This document shows positions 1 to 6,743 of a DNA stretch of 22,142 nucleotides, piece after piece. Below the pieces are notes generated by a model, which ran no database searches, had not been told where the DNA came from, and saw only the letters and a program-made list of their open reading frames with translations. The stretch comes from an uncultured Collinsella sp. (GTDB lineage Bacteria > Actinomycetota > Coriobacteriia > Coriobacteriales > Coriobacteriaceae). The first letter of the stretch is position 1. The number at the start of each line of letters is the position of its first letter. The position numbers were made by a program, and so were the translations under genes. The stretch lies in NCBI GenBank assembly GCA_900757595.1, contig CAAEOL010000038.1, positions 1 through 22,142 on the forward strand, in the 5' to 3' direction.

Positions 1-316
1 GCAGCGCGCGACAGGCCCAACGCGTATGCATGCCATGCGGAAGAGCCAAGTAGATTGCGTCGACATCGGGGTCGGCAATCAGCGCGTCATAAGCCGCATC
101 GCCGCTATCGTCGGCCGAGGCATGGCCATGCGCAGCATCGATCGAAAACGCTCGGCAAAATTCCTCGACATGTGCAGGAGTGCGGCCGGCCGCAGCCACC
201 AGCCGTGCCCCGTCGACCTTCTTGAGCGACGATGCAAATCGATGAGAAATGTGCCCAGCGCCCAAAATGCCCCAACGAACCTCACGCGAATCATTTCGTA
301 AACCTCGGTCACCCAC
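1..316 (-). CDS. Gfo/Idh/MocA-family NAD(P)-dependent oxidoreductase, 5' part only
   Basis: This gene runs off the left edge; 105 codons are visible. I chose the GTG at 316-314 because AGGAGG (327-322) lies 5 bases upstream and the frame is open to the edge. The product begins VGDRGLRNDSREVRWGILGAG, and GILGAGHIS is the Rossmann-fold nucleotide-binding loop of this family. It continues through a GARLVAAAGRT strand to DPDVDAIYLALPHGMH, the typical 'D-x-hydrophobic-Y-[IL]-x-x-P-x-x-x-H' segment that precedes the catalytic EKP motif, which is outside the window. Family members oxidise or reduce sugars, inositols or similar polyols with NAD(P). The substrate cannot be told from this part. It lies downstream of the aldo/keto reductase on the same strand, with 91 bases and a possible operator between them. 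Confidence 0.85.
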   Translation of the reverse strand, partial: MGDRGLRNDSREVRWGILGAGHISHRFASSLKKVDGARLVAAAGRTPAHVEEFCRAFSIDAAHGHASADDSGDAAYDALIADPDVDAIYLALPHGMHTRWACRAL

Positions 317-338
317 GATAGCCTCCTATCAGTTGCGG

Positions 339-389
339 TGAAATAGTTCCTGTTGATGCCTTATTCTGCCGCAAACAGGAACTATTCCA
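339..389. promoter_or_regulatory. Inverted repeat upstream of the partial oxidoreductase, possible operator
   Basis: GAAATAGTTCCTGTT (340-354) is matched by its near-perfect complement AACAGGAACTATTCC (374-388), with one mismatch and 19 bases between. The right half is itself a GGAA-N3-TTCC dyad. There is no T-run, so it is a poor terminator. Its place between the preceding stop codon and the ribosome site of the 316 start suggests a regulator-binding site or a structured 5' leader. The regulator is unknown. Confidence 0.4.
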
Positions 390-407
390 TCACAAGATAT
401 AAAAGGG

Positions 408-1598
408 TCATGAGGAGCGTGTTTTACCGAAGACTTTAAGCATGGCCGTTACGGGGCCCGGCTGGAAGCGTCGGCGCACGTCATCGAGACGCTCGGGGAT
501 ATCGATATGCTGCGGGCAGTGGCGCGCGCATTTGCCGCACTTGACGCAATTGCTCACCAGCTTGGGCTCGCTCGTGCGCACCGCACTCGCCGTAAAGTAT
601 TGCGACAGCCCCGTAAACCAGCCGTGCGCATAGCTCGCGTTGTAGGCGGCAAAACATCCAGGGATATTGATGCCTTTAGGACACGGCATGCAATAGCCGC
701 ATCCCGTGCAGGGCACGCGATTCGACTTTTCAAACTCTTCCAGCACGCGTGCGATGGTATCGAGCTGAGTCGCTGTCATCGAATCCGGCAGGGCTCGATC
801 GGCCAACGCCGCGTTCTCATCCACCTGCGCGGTATCGGTCATACCCGATAGCAGCATCGTCACCTGAGGATGGTTCCACACCCACGAAAGCCCCCAGGCA
901 GCAGGGGTGCGCAAATGCGGGTCACGGGCGCTCTCGAGCACAGCGCGGGCCCGCGGCGGCAGCTTGCCCGCCAGACGCCCGCCTAGCAGCGGCTCCATCA
1001 CAAACACCGCGAGCCCGCGCTCCGCAGCCGCCATGAGTCCTGCCGTTCCCGCTTGATATCGTTCTCCAGCGTAGTTGTACTGGATCTGGCAAAAATCCCA
1101 GTCATACGCATCGAGCATCGTAAGGAAGTCCGCCGCGCTGCCGTGGTACGAAAAGCCTATCTGACGAATACGCCCTGCAGCCTTTTGGCGCGCAATCCAG
1201 TCCTCGATGCCCAACGCCACCACGCGCTCCCACTGGGCGGGCGAGGTGATGTTGTGCATGAGGTAATAGTCGATATGGTCGGTCCGCAGGCGGCGCAGTT
1301 GCTCGTCGAAGAACCGGTCGAAATCATCCGCGCACTTGCACGAAGCGTGCGGCAGCTTGGTCGCGAGCAAAACCTGATCGCGCAAGCCCAGGCGCTTAAG
1401 CGAAGCGCCCACGCAAGCCTCGTTGCCGGGATAGAGATAGGCCGTGTCCAGGTAGTTAATCCCCTGCTCCACCGCACGGGAAATGATGGCATCGGCTGTC
1501 TTCGCATCCGGACGTCCCGGCGCACCGGGAAACCTCATGCAGCCCAGGCCCAGAGCGGATATTCGGTTACCACTTTTGGGGTCAACGCGGTATTGCAC
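408..1598 (-). CDS. Aldo/keto reductase with C-terminal 4Fe-4S domain
   Basis: This 396-residue protein starts at GTG 1598 behind a very strong GGGAGGGGAGG site. Residues 1 to about 290 form an aldo/keto reductase barrel. The catalytic tetrad is visible as D51, Y56 (DTAYLY), K81 (ATKLPH) and H115 (YYLMHN). The C-terminal part carries two cysteine clusters, C297/C300/C303/C306 (CTGCGYCMPCPKG) and C351/C354/C357/C361 (CVKCGKCARHCP), the usual ligand spacings for two 4Fe-4S clusters. Such fused enzymes are common in anaerobes and probably pass electrons between a ferredoxin-type donor and a carbonyl substrate. The physiological substrate is not known. It is divergent from the cyclase-family gene at 1761. 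No terminator was seen after its stop, so it could be cotranscribed with the oxidoreductase at 1-316. Confidence 0.93.
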   Translation of the reverse strand: MQYRVDPKSGNRISALGLGCMRFPGAPGRPDAKTADAIISRAVEQGINYLDTAYLYPGNEACVGASLKRLGLRDQVLLATKLPHASCKCADDFDRFFDEQLRRLRTDHIDYYLMHNITSPAQWERVVALGIEDWIARQKAAGRIRQIGFSYHGSAADFLTMLDAYDWDFCQIQYNYAGERYQAGTAGLMAAAERGLAVFVMEPLLGGRLAGKLPPRARAVLESARDPHLRTPAAWGLSWVWNHPQVTMLLSGMTDTAQVDENAALADRALPDSMTATQLDTIARVLEEFEKSNRVPCTGCGYCMPCPKGINIPGCFAAYNASYAHGWFTGLSQYFTASAVRTSEPKLVSNCVKCGKCARHCPQHIDIPERLDDVRRRFQPGPVTAMLKVFGKTRSS

Positions 1599-1760
1599 GG
1601 CCCCTCCCCTCCCATCGAAGCCCTGACAAGGCGAAACAAACCTGTCACGTCATCGAAACACATCGGAATCGCAATTGAGAACGTATCGTAACGCAGCAGA
1701 AATCAGGCCGTCACGGCACCGCTTTAACATCAGCAAAAAGCCCGATGAAAGGAGTCGCCC

Positions 1761-2531
1761 ATGCCCGCGCTCGACCTTTGGAACCTCGCATCCCAGCTCA
1801 AAAGCATCGATTATCGCTGGGTCGACCTCACCCACACGCTCTCGTGCGACACCCCGCACTGGTTTGGCTTTAAGCCGTTTGAGTCCACCAAGCTCTTCGA
1901 CTATCTGCCAAACACGCCCGGGGACATGCTCGCGCCCATGCGCTGCTTTCAGTATTCGGTCGCCTCGCAATACGGCACCCACGTCGATGCACCGCGCCAC
2001 TTCCATGTCGACGGCCGCTCCCTTGGTGAGATCGAGCCCATCGAGTTTATGCATCCGCTCTGCGTGATCGACAAGCACGAGGAATGCGCCGCAAACCCCG
2101 ACTTTATCCTAACCGTCGATGACCTCAAAACTTGGGAGGACGAGCACGGTCGCATTCCCGAGGACGCTTTCGTCGCCTTCCGCTCCGACTGGTCCAAGCT
2201 CGCCGATCTGGAAAACAAGGACGAGGACGGCCAGCCCCACTACCCCGGCTGGGACCTCGATGCCATCAAGTGGCTTGTAGAGGAACGCAATATCGGCGCC
2301 ATCGGCCACGAGCCCGCAGATACCGATCCGGCGACCATCACCACGCGCGAGGACGCCTACCCCTACCCCGGCGAGCAATACATCCTCTCGGTCGACCGCT
2401 ATCAGATCGAAGTCATGGACCATCTGGACGAGCCCCCTGCCACGGGTGCCGTCATCTTCTGCACCTTCCCCAAGGTCCGCGATGGCGTCGGATACCCCGC
2501 CCGCGTCTTTGCGGTCTGCCCCGCGGCATAA
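1761..2531 (+). CDS. Cyclase-family metal-dependent hydrolase (kynurenine formamidase-like fold)
   Basis: This 256-residue protein starts at ATG 1761, 9 bases after AAAGGAG. The motif YGTHVDAPRHF (residues 71-81) is the HxGTHxDxPxH signature of the cyclase/KynB family (PF04199). H74, D76 and H80 are the expected metal ligands. A later GHEPADTD segment (182-189) corresponds to the family's second ligand region, although the common GIDxxSxD form is changed to GHEPADTD. Known members hydrolyse N-formylkynurenine, isatin or similar amides, but most are uncharacterised and kynurenine genes are absent here, so I would not call it KynB. It probably acts in the cytoplasm as a soluble hydrolase. A strong hairpin at 2610-2632 follows it. 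Confidence 0.85.
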   Translation: MPALDLWNLASQLKSIDYRWVDLTHTLSCDTPHWFGFKPFESTKLFDYLPNTPGDMLAPMRCFQYSVASQYGTHVDAPRHFHVDGRSLGEIEPIEFMHPLCVIDKHEECAANPDFILTVDDLKTWEDEHGRIPEDAFVAFRSDWSKLADLENKDEDGQPHYPGWDLDAIKWLVEERNIGAIGHEPADTDPATITTREDAYPYPGEQYILSVDRYQIEVMDHLDEPPATGAVIFCTFPKVRDGVGYPARVFAVCPAA

Positions 2532-2609
2532 GCGCACAGCGCAATAGTTTCTTTTTCATAACAGCCGCCCCGCGCACCCGCCAATCACCCTGGCAGCATA
2601 CAATCCATC

Positions 2610-2638
2610 AGGCGCCCCTTACGCGGGCGCCTTTTATA
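2610..2638 (+). terminator. Rho-independent terminator after the cyclase-family gene
   Basis: Arms AGGCGCCC (2610-2617) and GGGCGCCT (2625-2632) are perfectly complementary around a 7-base loop and are followed by TTTTAT. The hairpin ends only 7 bases before the GGGGAG ribosome site of the next gene, so some readthrough or a 5'-UTR role for that gene is possible. Confidence 0.8.
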
Positions 2639-2654
2639 TGGGGAGATGATTCAC

Positions 2655-3569
2655 ATGCAGATCAACAAGGTCGCCTTTATCGGCAAGGGCGGCGTCGGCC
2701 TGCTCTACGGCAGCATGATTGCCAAGGCCCTCGGCAATGACGCCGTCGAATACGTTATGGATGACGCCCGTTTTGAGCGTCACGCGGGCGATGCGCTCAC
2801 CGTCAACGGAAAGCCTTGCGATCTCACGTCCGTCCGCGCCAGCGAGGCAGCGCCCGCCGATCTGGTCATCCTGACGGTCAAGACCACCGGTCTCGACCAA
2901 GCACTCAAGACTATGGAGCGTGTCGTGGGACCCAACACGCTCATCGCCTCGCTGTGCAACGGCATTACGAGTGAGCAAAAGATTGCCGAACGCTTTGGCT
3001 GGGAGCATACCGTTCTTGGTATCTGCCAGGGCATGGACGCCGTGTTCCTCAACGGCGCGCTCAACTTTACCAATGCGGGCGAAATCCGCTTCGGCGCGGC
3101 GGCCGGCACGAACCCCGCAACCATCACCGCGATCGACGAGCTCTATACGCGCTGCGGCATCGCCCATACCGTCGAGGACGACATCGCCCACCGCATGTGG
3201 GCCAAACTCATGCTCAACGACGGCATCAACCAGACCTGCATGGCCTACGGCGGGACCTACGGAAGCGCCACGGAGCCGGGCTCCGAGCAGCGCCGTTGTT
3301 TTGTCTCCGCCATGCGCGAGACACTTGCGGTTGCCAACGCCGAGGGCGTTGAGCTGACCGAGGCAGACCTGACGCAAATGGTGCACCTCATCGAGGGAAT
3401 CGACCCCGCCGGTATGCCCTCGATGGCGCAGGACCGCATCGCGAGGCGCAAAACCGAGGTTGATGAGTTCGCGGGCACCATCTGCCGCCTGGCGGCCAAG
3501 CACGATATCCAGGCACCGCAAAACGAGTGGCTCTATCGGCGCATCCGCGGTATCGAGAAAAGCTGGTAG
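2655..3569 (+). CDS. 2-dehydropantoate 2-reductase family protein (PanE/ApbA-like)
   Basis: The product is a 304-residue NADPH-dependent reductase of the ketopantoate reductase type. It opens with NKVAFIGKGGVGLLYG, the Rossmann loop. A DLVILTVKTTGLDQAL segment follows, then LCNGITSEQKIAERFG, both typical of PanE. In the helical C-terminal half, K in HRMWAKLMLN and E in RRKTEVDEFAG sit where the catalytic Lys and substrate-binding Glu of PanE are expected. I prefer ATG 2655, 9 bases after GGGGAG; ATG 2646 abuts that site. True PanE makes pantoate for coenzyme A, but many paralogues act on other 2-oxo acids and no pantothenate genes are nearby, so the symbol is withheld. Confidence 0.88.
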   Translation: MQINKVAFIGKGGVGLLYGSMIAKALGNDAVEYVMDDARFERHAGDALTVNGKPCDLTSVRASEAAPADLVILTVKTTGLDQALKTMERVVGPNTLIASLCNGITSEQKIAERFGWEHTVLGICQGMDAVFLNGALNFTNAGEIRFGAAAGTNPATITAIDELYTRCGIAHTVEDDIAHRMWAKLMLNDGINQTCMAYGGTYGSATEPGSEQRRCFVSAMRETLAVANAEGVELTEADLTQMVHLIEGIDPAGMPSMAQDRIARRKTEVDEFAGTICRLAAKHDIQAPQNEWLYRRIRGIEKSW

Positions 3570-3605
3570 CGCCAACGCGCCGCATTCAACAGCCTTAACA
3601 GCAAA

Positions 3606-3645
3606 GCCGCCGCAAGAGAACCTTTCCCCTGCGGCGGCCTTCATC
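3606..3645 (+). terminator. Terminator after the PanE-like gene
   Basis: GCCGCCGCA (3606-3614) and TGCGGCGGC (3630-3638) are perfect complements with a 15-base loop. The tail CTTCATCTT is only partly T-rich. Confidence 0.7.
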
Positions 3646-3678
3646 TTCGTCTATAACCGGCGGCCGATCTCACAACAG

Positions 3679-3885
3679 TTAGCGTTGCGACCCCGGCACC
3701 TCGTCCTCGTCATCGTGGCAAAGAACCACGCCCGCGCTTCCCAGTAGCGTGGCCGCGATCAGCGCGCCGACCACGATAGGAGCAGCCCCGTATGTCCCCT
3801 GCATGCCCGCGACGAGCGCGGCCGTGGGACCAAGGCAGCCAAGCATCAACGCGACGGCGGCAACGGCAATATCTCGAGCATTCAC
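3679..3885 (-). CDS. Small hypothetical membrane protein
   Basis: This 68-residue ORF starts at GTG 3885 with GGAGGA (3900-3895) 9 bases upstream. It has two hydrophobic stretches, about residues 5-27 and 32-56, separated by a short turn with Gly and Pro. It ends in the charged tail CHDDEDEVPGSQR. This fits a two-helix inner-membrane hairpin. I recognise no family. It stands alone, convergent with the PanE-like gene. The good ribosome site and coherent hydropathy support it as real, but it is short. Confidence 0.55.
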   Translation of the reverse strand: MNARDIAVAAVALMLGCLGPTAALVAGMQGTYGAAPIVVGALIAATLLGSAGVVLCHDDEDEVPGSQR

Positions 3886-3991
3886 AAGACCACTTCCTCC
3901 AAGAGAAAGACCTTATTTCTCATGACTAGTGTGCCCCGCATCCATACGCCCAGCGTATCGCCACGGTAAGGGCTCTGTTAACTCAAACGCA

Positions 3992-4041
3992 CATAAAGAA
4001 CGGGCGGCTTTACGTTGCCCTAAAGCTCGGTAAAGACGCCC
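3992..4041 (-). terminator. Terminator of the secreted protein gene
   Basis: On the minus strand, CGCCC-CTTTAC type arms (4041-4030 and 4013-4002) pair over 11 bases with one internal mismatch. They are followed by TTCTTTATG (4000-3992), a moderately U-rich tail. It lies 30 bases after the stop at 4071. Confidence 0.65.
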
Positions 4042-4070
4042 GCCCGCCAAATATCCGTGATGCAGAAAAA

Positions 4071-4844
4071 TTACCAACCGGTGTAGTAGTCGGTGGTTCC
4101 GGCAGCGCAGCCGGAGTCATAGACCTTGCAATCACCCTTGGAGCCCGTAAAGGTCGAGCCCTGGGCCATATCGCCCGCGGCAACAACGTAATAGCCGTCG
4201 GAATCGCGCCAGAAGCCCTCAGAATCCTGAGTCCATTCGCCCGTGCGATAGTGATAAAGCACATTGCTGCTGTAATAGGTCTCGCGGCGCCCGTTGTAGT
4301 TATTGACACCCGCAGAGCGCGTCAGGCCCGATCCGTTCGCGTAGGACGCGGCAGACGCGTAGGATGGAGTGTAACCGGCGTTGTAGTACGAAGCCTGGGC
4401 GGCGGCAGCCTCCGTCTCGGCGGCGGCAGCCTCGAGCGCTTCGCGCTTGGCATCCTCAAGCGCAGTGCGCAGCTCATCGAGCTCGGTCGACTTGGCGTCG
4501 ACCTCCCCCATCGTCAACAGGCTACCCGCACCGTCGATGCAACCCTGCAACACAGCGCGCTCGTCATCGGTAGCATAGTCGCCATACATATTCATAATGA
4601 TTTGAGCGCGCATCTCCAGGGAATCGCGCTTTGCCCCCATCGAGGCGTTCCACTCCTGCATGGAGCCATATCCGTCGCCGCGGTAGTCGACGGGCTGCAC
4701 CAGCGTCGCCTCGGACGGCGTAGATCCGACCGTATCGGATAGTGTTGCCGCGTGGGCATCAGTTGCGCCGGCGCCCACCAAAAGTGCCACGGTCAGAGCG
4801 GCGGAAAGGGCGGCGGCTTTCGGTTTTCGTGAATCGATCCTCAT
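4071..4844 (-). CDS. Secreted protein with coiled-coil middle and Cys-containing C-terminal domain
   Basis: I place the start at ATG 4844, preceded by GGAGGT; a longer frame to 4913 lacks a ribosome site. The 257-residue product has a signal peptide: basic MRIDSRKPK, a hydrophobic core AALSAALTVALLVGAGA, and a likely cut after AHA (residue 32). Residues about 113-150 are a Glu/Ala/Leu-rich helix that probably forms a coiled coil. A Tyr/Ser/Ala-rich linker (153-180) follows. The last 70 residues contain ETYYSSNVLYHY, DGYYVVAAGDMAQGS and CKVYDSGCAAGTTDYYTGW, with C239 and C246 likely disulfide-bonded. From memory this ending resembles a C-terminal domain seen on secreted cell-wall proteins of Firmicutes and Coriobacteriia, perhaps with a double-psi barrel like 3D domains; I could not check this. 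No catalytic motif is evident. Confidence 0.75.
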   Translation of the reverse strand: MRIDSRKPKAAALSAALTVALLVGAGATDAHAATLSDTVGSTPSEATLVQPVDYRGDGYGSMQEWNASMGAKRDSLEMRAQIIMNMYGDYATDDERAVLQGCIDGAGSLLTMGEVDAKSTELDELRTALEDAKREALEAAAAETEAAAAQASYYNAGYTPSYASAASYANGSGLTRSAGVNNYNGRRETYYSSNVLYHYRTGEWTQDSEGFWRDSDGYYVVAAGDMAQGSTFTGSKGDCKVYDSGCAAGTTDYYTGW

Positions 4845-5054
4845 GTAGCTGGAAACCTCCGTAGTGCGTTTTTTTGCTGCGTTTGAGCTGCGTGTGATTC
4901 GATCGCGCTGCATAGTACCCCGAGCAAATCGCGACCTGCGGTTTTACTCAAAAGGCGCACGTCAATTGCGTAAAACTCACATCCACTCAACAGGAGTTTT
5001 CCATAACTCGAATGCATAAAGCGTGTCAAAAACCCTGTTTTTGCACCCTCTCTA

Positions 5055-5098
5055 TGCAAAAAAGGCGCCTGTGCAACCATTGTTCGCACAGGCGCCTT
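5055..5098 (-). terminator. Strong rho-independent terminator of metY
   Basis: AAGGCGCCTGTGC (5098-5086 on the minus strand) pairs perfectly over 13 bases with GCACAGGCGCCTT (5074-5062) around an 11-base loop, followed by TTTTTTGC. An adjacent dyad, TTTTTGCA (5038-5045) and TGCAAAAA (5055-5062), overlaps its tail and may terminate in the other direction. Confidence 0.92.
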
Positions 5099-5158
5099 GA
5101 GCAGGCATTTTATGCAGTTATACCTATTGAGTCGCAAGGGGTCCTTGCACAAGTCGCC

Positions 5159-6469
5159 CTACTCGTCCAGCGCGGCGAAGGCCTGCTTCAAATCCCAAAT
5201 GATATCCTCGGCGTTCTCGGTACCGATGGAAAGACGGATCGTGGAGGGCGTGATGTTCTGCTCGGCGAGCTCCTCGGCAGAGAGCTGGGAGTGCGTGGTG
5301 GTAGCCGGGTGTACGACGAGTGACTTGACGTCGGCCACGTTGGCGAGCAGCGAGAACACCTGCAGATGATCGATGAACTTCCAAGCTGCCTCCTGGCCAC
5401 CCTTAATCTCAAAGGTAAAGATCGAGGCACCGCCACGGGGGAAGTACTTCTGATAGAGCTCGTGATCGGGGTGCTCGGGCAGGCTCGGGTGGTTCACCTT
5501 GGCGACGTGGCTGTCACCAGCCAGGAACTCAACGACCTTCTTGGTGTTCTCGACATGACGGTCGACGCGCAGCGACAGAGTCTCGGTGCCCTGGAGCAGG
5601 ACCCAGGCGTTGAACGGGCTGATGCAGGCGCCCTCGTCACGCAGCAGGATAGCGCGGACATAGGTTGCGAAGGCGGCGGGACCGGCAGCCTCGGCAAACG
5701 AAACACCGTGGTAGGAGGGGTTGGGCTCAGCGATCTGGGCGTACTTTCCGCTCGCCTTCCAATCGAAGTTACCGCCGTCGACGATCACACCGCCCAGCGA
5801 GGTGCCGTGGCCGCCGATGAACTTGGTTGCGGAGTGGACGACAATGTTGGCGCCGTGCTCCAGCGGACGGAACAGATACGGGGTGCCGAAGGTGTTATCG
5901 ACGACAACCGGCAGGCCATGCTTCTTGGCAATCTCGGAGATGGCGTCGATGTTGGGGATGTCGGAGTTGGGGTTGCCGAGCGTCTCGAGATAGATGACCG
6001 TGGTGTTGTCCTTGATGGCACCCTCGACCTCGTCCAGATTGTGGGCGTCGACAAAGGTGGTCTCGACACCAAACTGGGAGAGCGTGTGCTCCAGCAGGTT
6101 GTAGGAGCCACCGTAGATGGTCTTCTGAGCCACCACGTGGTCACCGGCTTGGGCAAGAGCCTGCAGGGCATAGGTGATGGCAGCAGCACCGGAGGCGACG
6201 GCAAGACCTGCCACGCCACCCTCGAGTGCGGCAATACGGTCCTCGAAGACGCCCTGAGTGGAGTTGGTCAGACGGCCGTAGATGTTACCGGCGTCGGCAA
6301 GACCAAAGCGGTCGGCGGCGTGCTGGGAGTTGCGGAACACATAGCTCGTGGTCTGATAGATAGGCACGGCACGGGAGTCGGATGCAGGATCGGCGCTCTC
6401 CTGGCCAACGTGCAGCTGCAGGGTATCGAAACCAAAGGTGTGCTCGGGGTTGTTGATAAACTGGCTCAT
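5159..6469 (-). CDS. metY: O-acetylhomoserine sulfhydrylase (O-acetylhomoserine aminocarboxypropyltransferase)
   Basis: This 436-residue PLP enzyme of the Cys/Met metabolism family converts O-acetylhomoserine plus sulfide (or methanethiol) into homocysteine (or methionine). K216 in HSATKFIGGHGTSLGG is the Schiff-base lysine. NIYGRLTNST (Y64, R66) supplies the residues that bind the phosphate of the neighbouring subunit. D191 in VVVDNTFGTPYL is the Asp that contacts the pyridine ring, and ETLGNPNSDIPNI is typical of MetY. Length and the FGFDTLQLHVGQ opening fit MetY rather than MetB or MetZ. ATG 6469 has AAGGAG (6481-6476) 6 bases upstream. It has its own promoter, a structured leader with a small ORF, and a strong terminator, so it is monocistronic. 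A LysR-type gene is divergent. Confidence 0.95.
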   Translation of the reverse strand: MSQFINNPEHTFGFDTLQLHVGQESADPASDSRAVPIYQTTSYVFRNSQHAADRFGLADAGNIYGRLTNSTQGVFEDRIAALEGGVAGLAVASGAAAITYALQALAQAGDHVVAQKTIYGGSYNLLEHTLSQFGVETTFVDAHNLDEVEGAIKDNTTVIYLETLGNPNSDIPNIDAISEIAKKHGLPVVVDNTFGTPYLFRPLEHGANIVVHSATKFIGGHGTSLGGVIVDGGNFDWKASGKYAQIAEPNPSYHGVSFAEAAGPAAFATYVRAILLRDEGACISPFNAWVLLQGTETLSLRVDRHVENTKKVVEFLAGDSHVAKVNHPSLPEHPDHELYQKYFPRGGASIFTFEIKGGQEAAWKFIDHLQVFSLLANVADVKSLVVHPATTTHSQLSAEELAEQNITPSTIRLSIGTENAEDIIWDLKQAFAALDE

Positions 6470-6524
6470 GATGATCTCCTTGATCGAACAAAAGTAAATT
6501 AATTAGAAAGAAATAAGTCGCTGT

Positions 6525-6597
6525 CTCCTGATCACGCCGACGGGCGCAAACAGGAGCCCGGCATTCGTCTTGGTAAGCAATTCATATGCGGGCCTCC
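6525..6597 (-). promoter_or_regulatory. Candidate attenuator in the metY leader with mutually exclusive hairpins
   Basis: On the minus strand three segments compete. Segment 1 is GGAGGCCCG (6597-6589), which contains the ribosome site of the leader ORF. Segment 2 is CGGGCTCCTG (6560-6551), inside that ORF. Segment 3 is CAGGAG (6530-6525), just after its stop. Segment 2 can pair with segment 1 (GGAG and CCCG around one bulge) or with segment 3 (CTCCTG:CAGGAG, with an inner CGCC:GGCG stem), but not both. A T-rich stretch follows about 9 bases after segment 3. The arrangement is seen directly; regulation by it is inferred. Confidence 0.55.
6532..6585 (-). CDS. Cysteine-containing leader peptide upstream of metY
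   Basis: A 17-codon ORF, ATG AAT TGC ... TGA, encodes MNCLPRRMPGSCLRPSA. It is preceded by AAAGGAGG (6600-6593) with ideal 7-base spacing, stronger than the site of metY itself. It lies between the metY promoter and metY. Two Cys codons (residues 3 and 12) are a high share for so short a peptide, and Cys12 falls inside the hairpin segment that can switch partners. Cys-rich upstream ORFs that respond to cysteine supply are known in other actinobacteria (mycobacteria), and metY is a sulfur-assimilation gene, so a role in translational sensing is plausible. It is not proven to be translated. Confidence 0.6.
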   Translation of the reverse strand: MNCLPRRMPGSCLRPSA

Positions 6598-6653
6598 TTT
6601 CGCATCCCGGTTCCGTGGTCGGTTTAATTACCTACCGCCTTTGTGTGTTTTGA

Positions 6654-6682
6654 ATAGTACGGGCATTGTGTCGCTCGGTCAA
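6654..6682 (-). promoter_or_regulatory. metY promoter
   Basis: On the minus strand TTGACC (6682-6677) and TACTAT (6659-6654) are separated by exactly 17 bases. Transcription would start near 6647, giving a 5' leader of about 178 bases that contains the small ORF and hairpins. Confidence 0.7.
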
Positions 6683-6702
6683 TCACTTAAAAGCGCTAAC
6701 CT

Positions 6703-6723
6703 GTTATCGGTTTTTTAGATAAC
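6703..6723. promoter_or_regulatory. LysR-type regulator binding site
   Basis: GTTATC-N9-GATAAC contains ATC-N9-GAT, a form of the T-N11-A box bound by LysR-type regulators. It ends about 20 bases before the LysR start codon and is centred near -66 relative to the inferred metY start. That is where the recognition site of a LysR regulator normally lies. It probably serves both autoregulation of the LysR gene and control of metY. Confidence 0.65.
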
Positions 6724-6743
6724 AATCGAAAGGACGGACGCCG

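Noticed and set aside
1599..1760. A regulatory element in the divergent gap between the aldo/keto reductase and cyclase-family genes
   Set aside because: No convincing dyad or promoter pair could be picked out by eye.
2634..3644. A 336-codon minus-strand frame opposite the PanE-like gene
   Set aside because: Antisense shadow; it would also read through the hairpin at 3606-3638.
5366..6502. A 378-codon open frame on the plus strand opposite metY
   Set aside because: Antisense of metY; repetitive Gly/Val/Asp composition with no recognisable domain.
6470..6653. A SAM riboswitch in the metY leader
   Set aside because: No conserved core of the SAM-I, SAM-II or SAM-IV classes that I know is visible; the leader is better explained by the small ORF and alternative hairpins.
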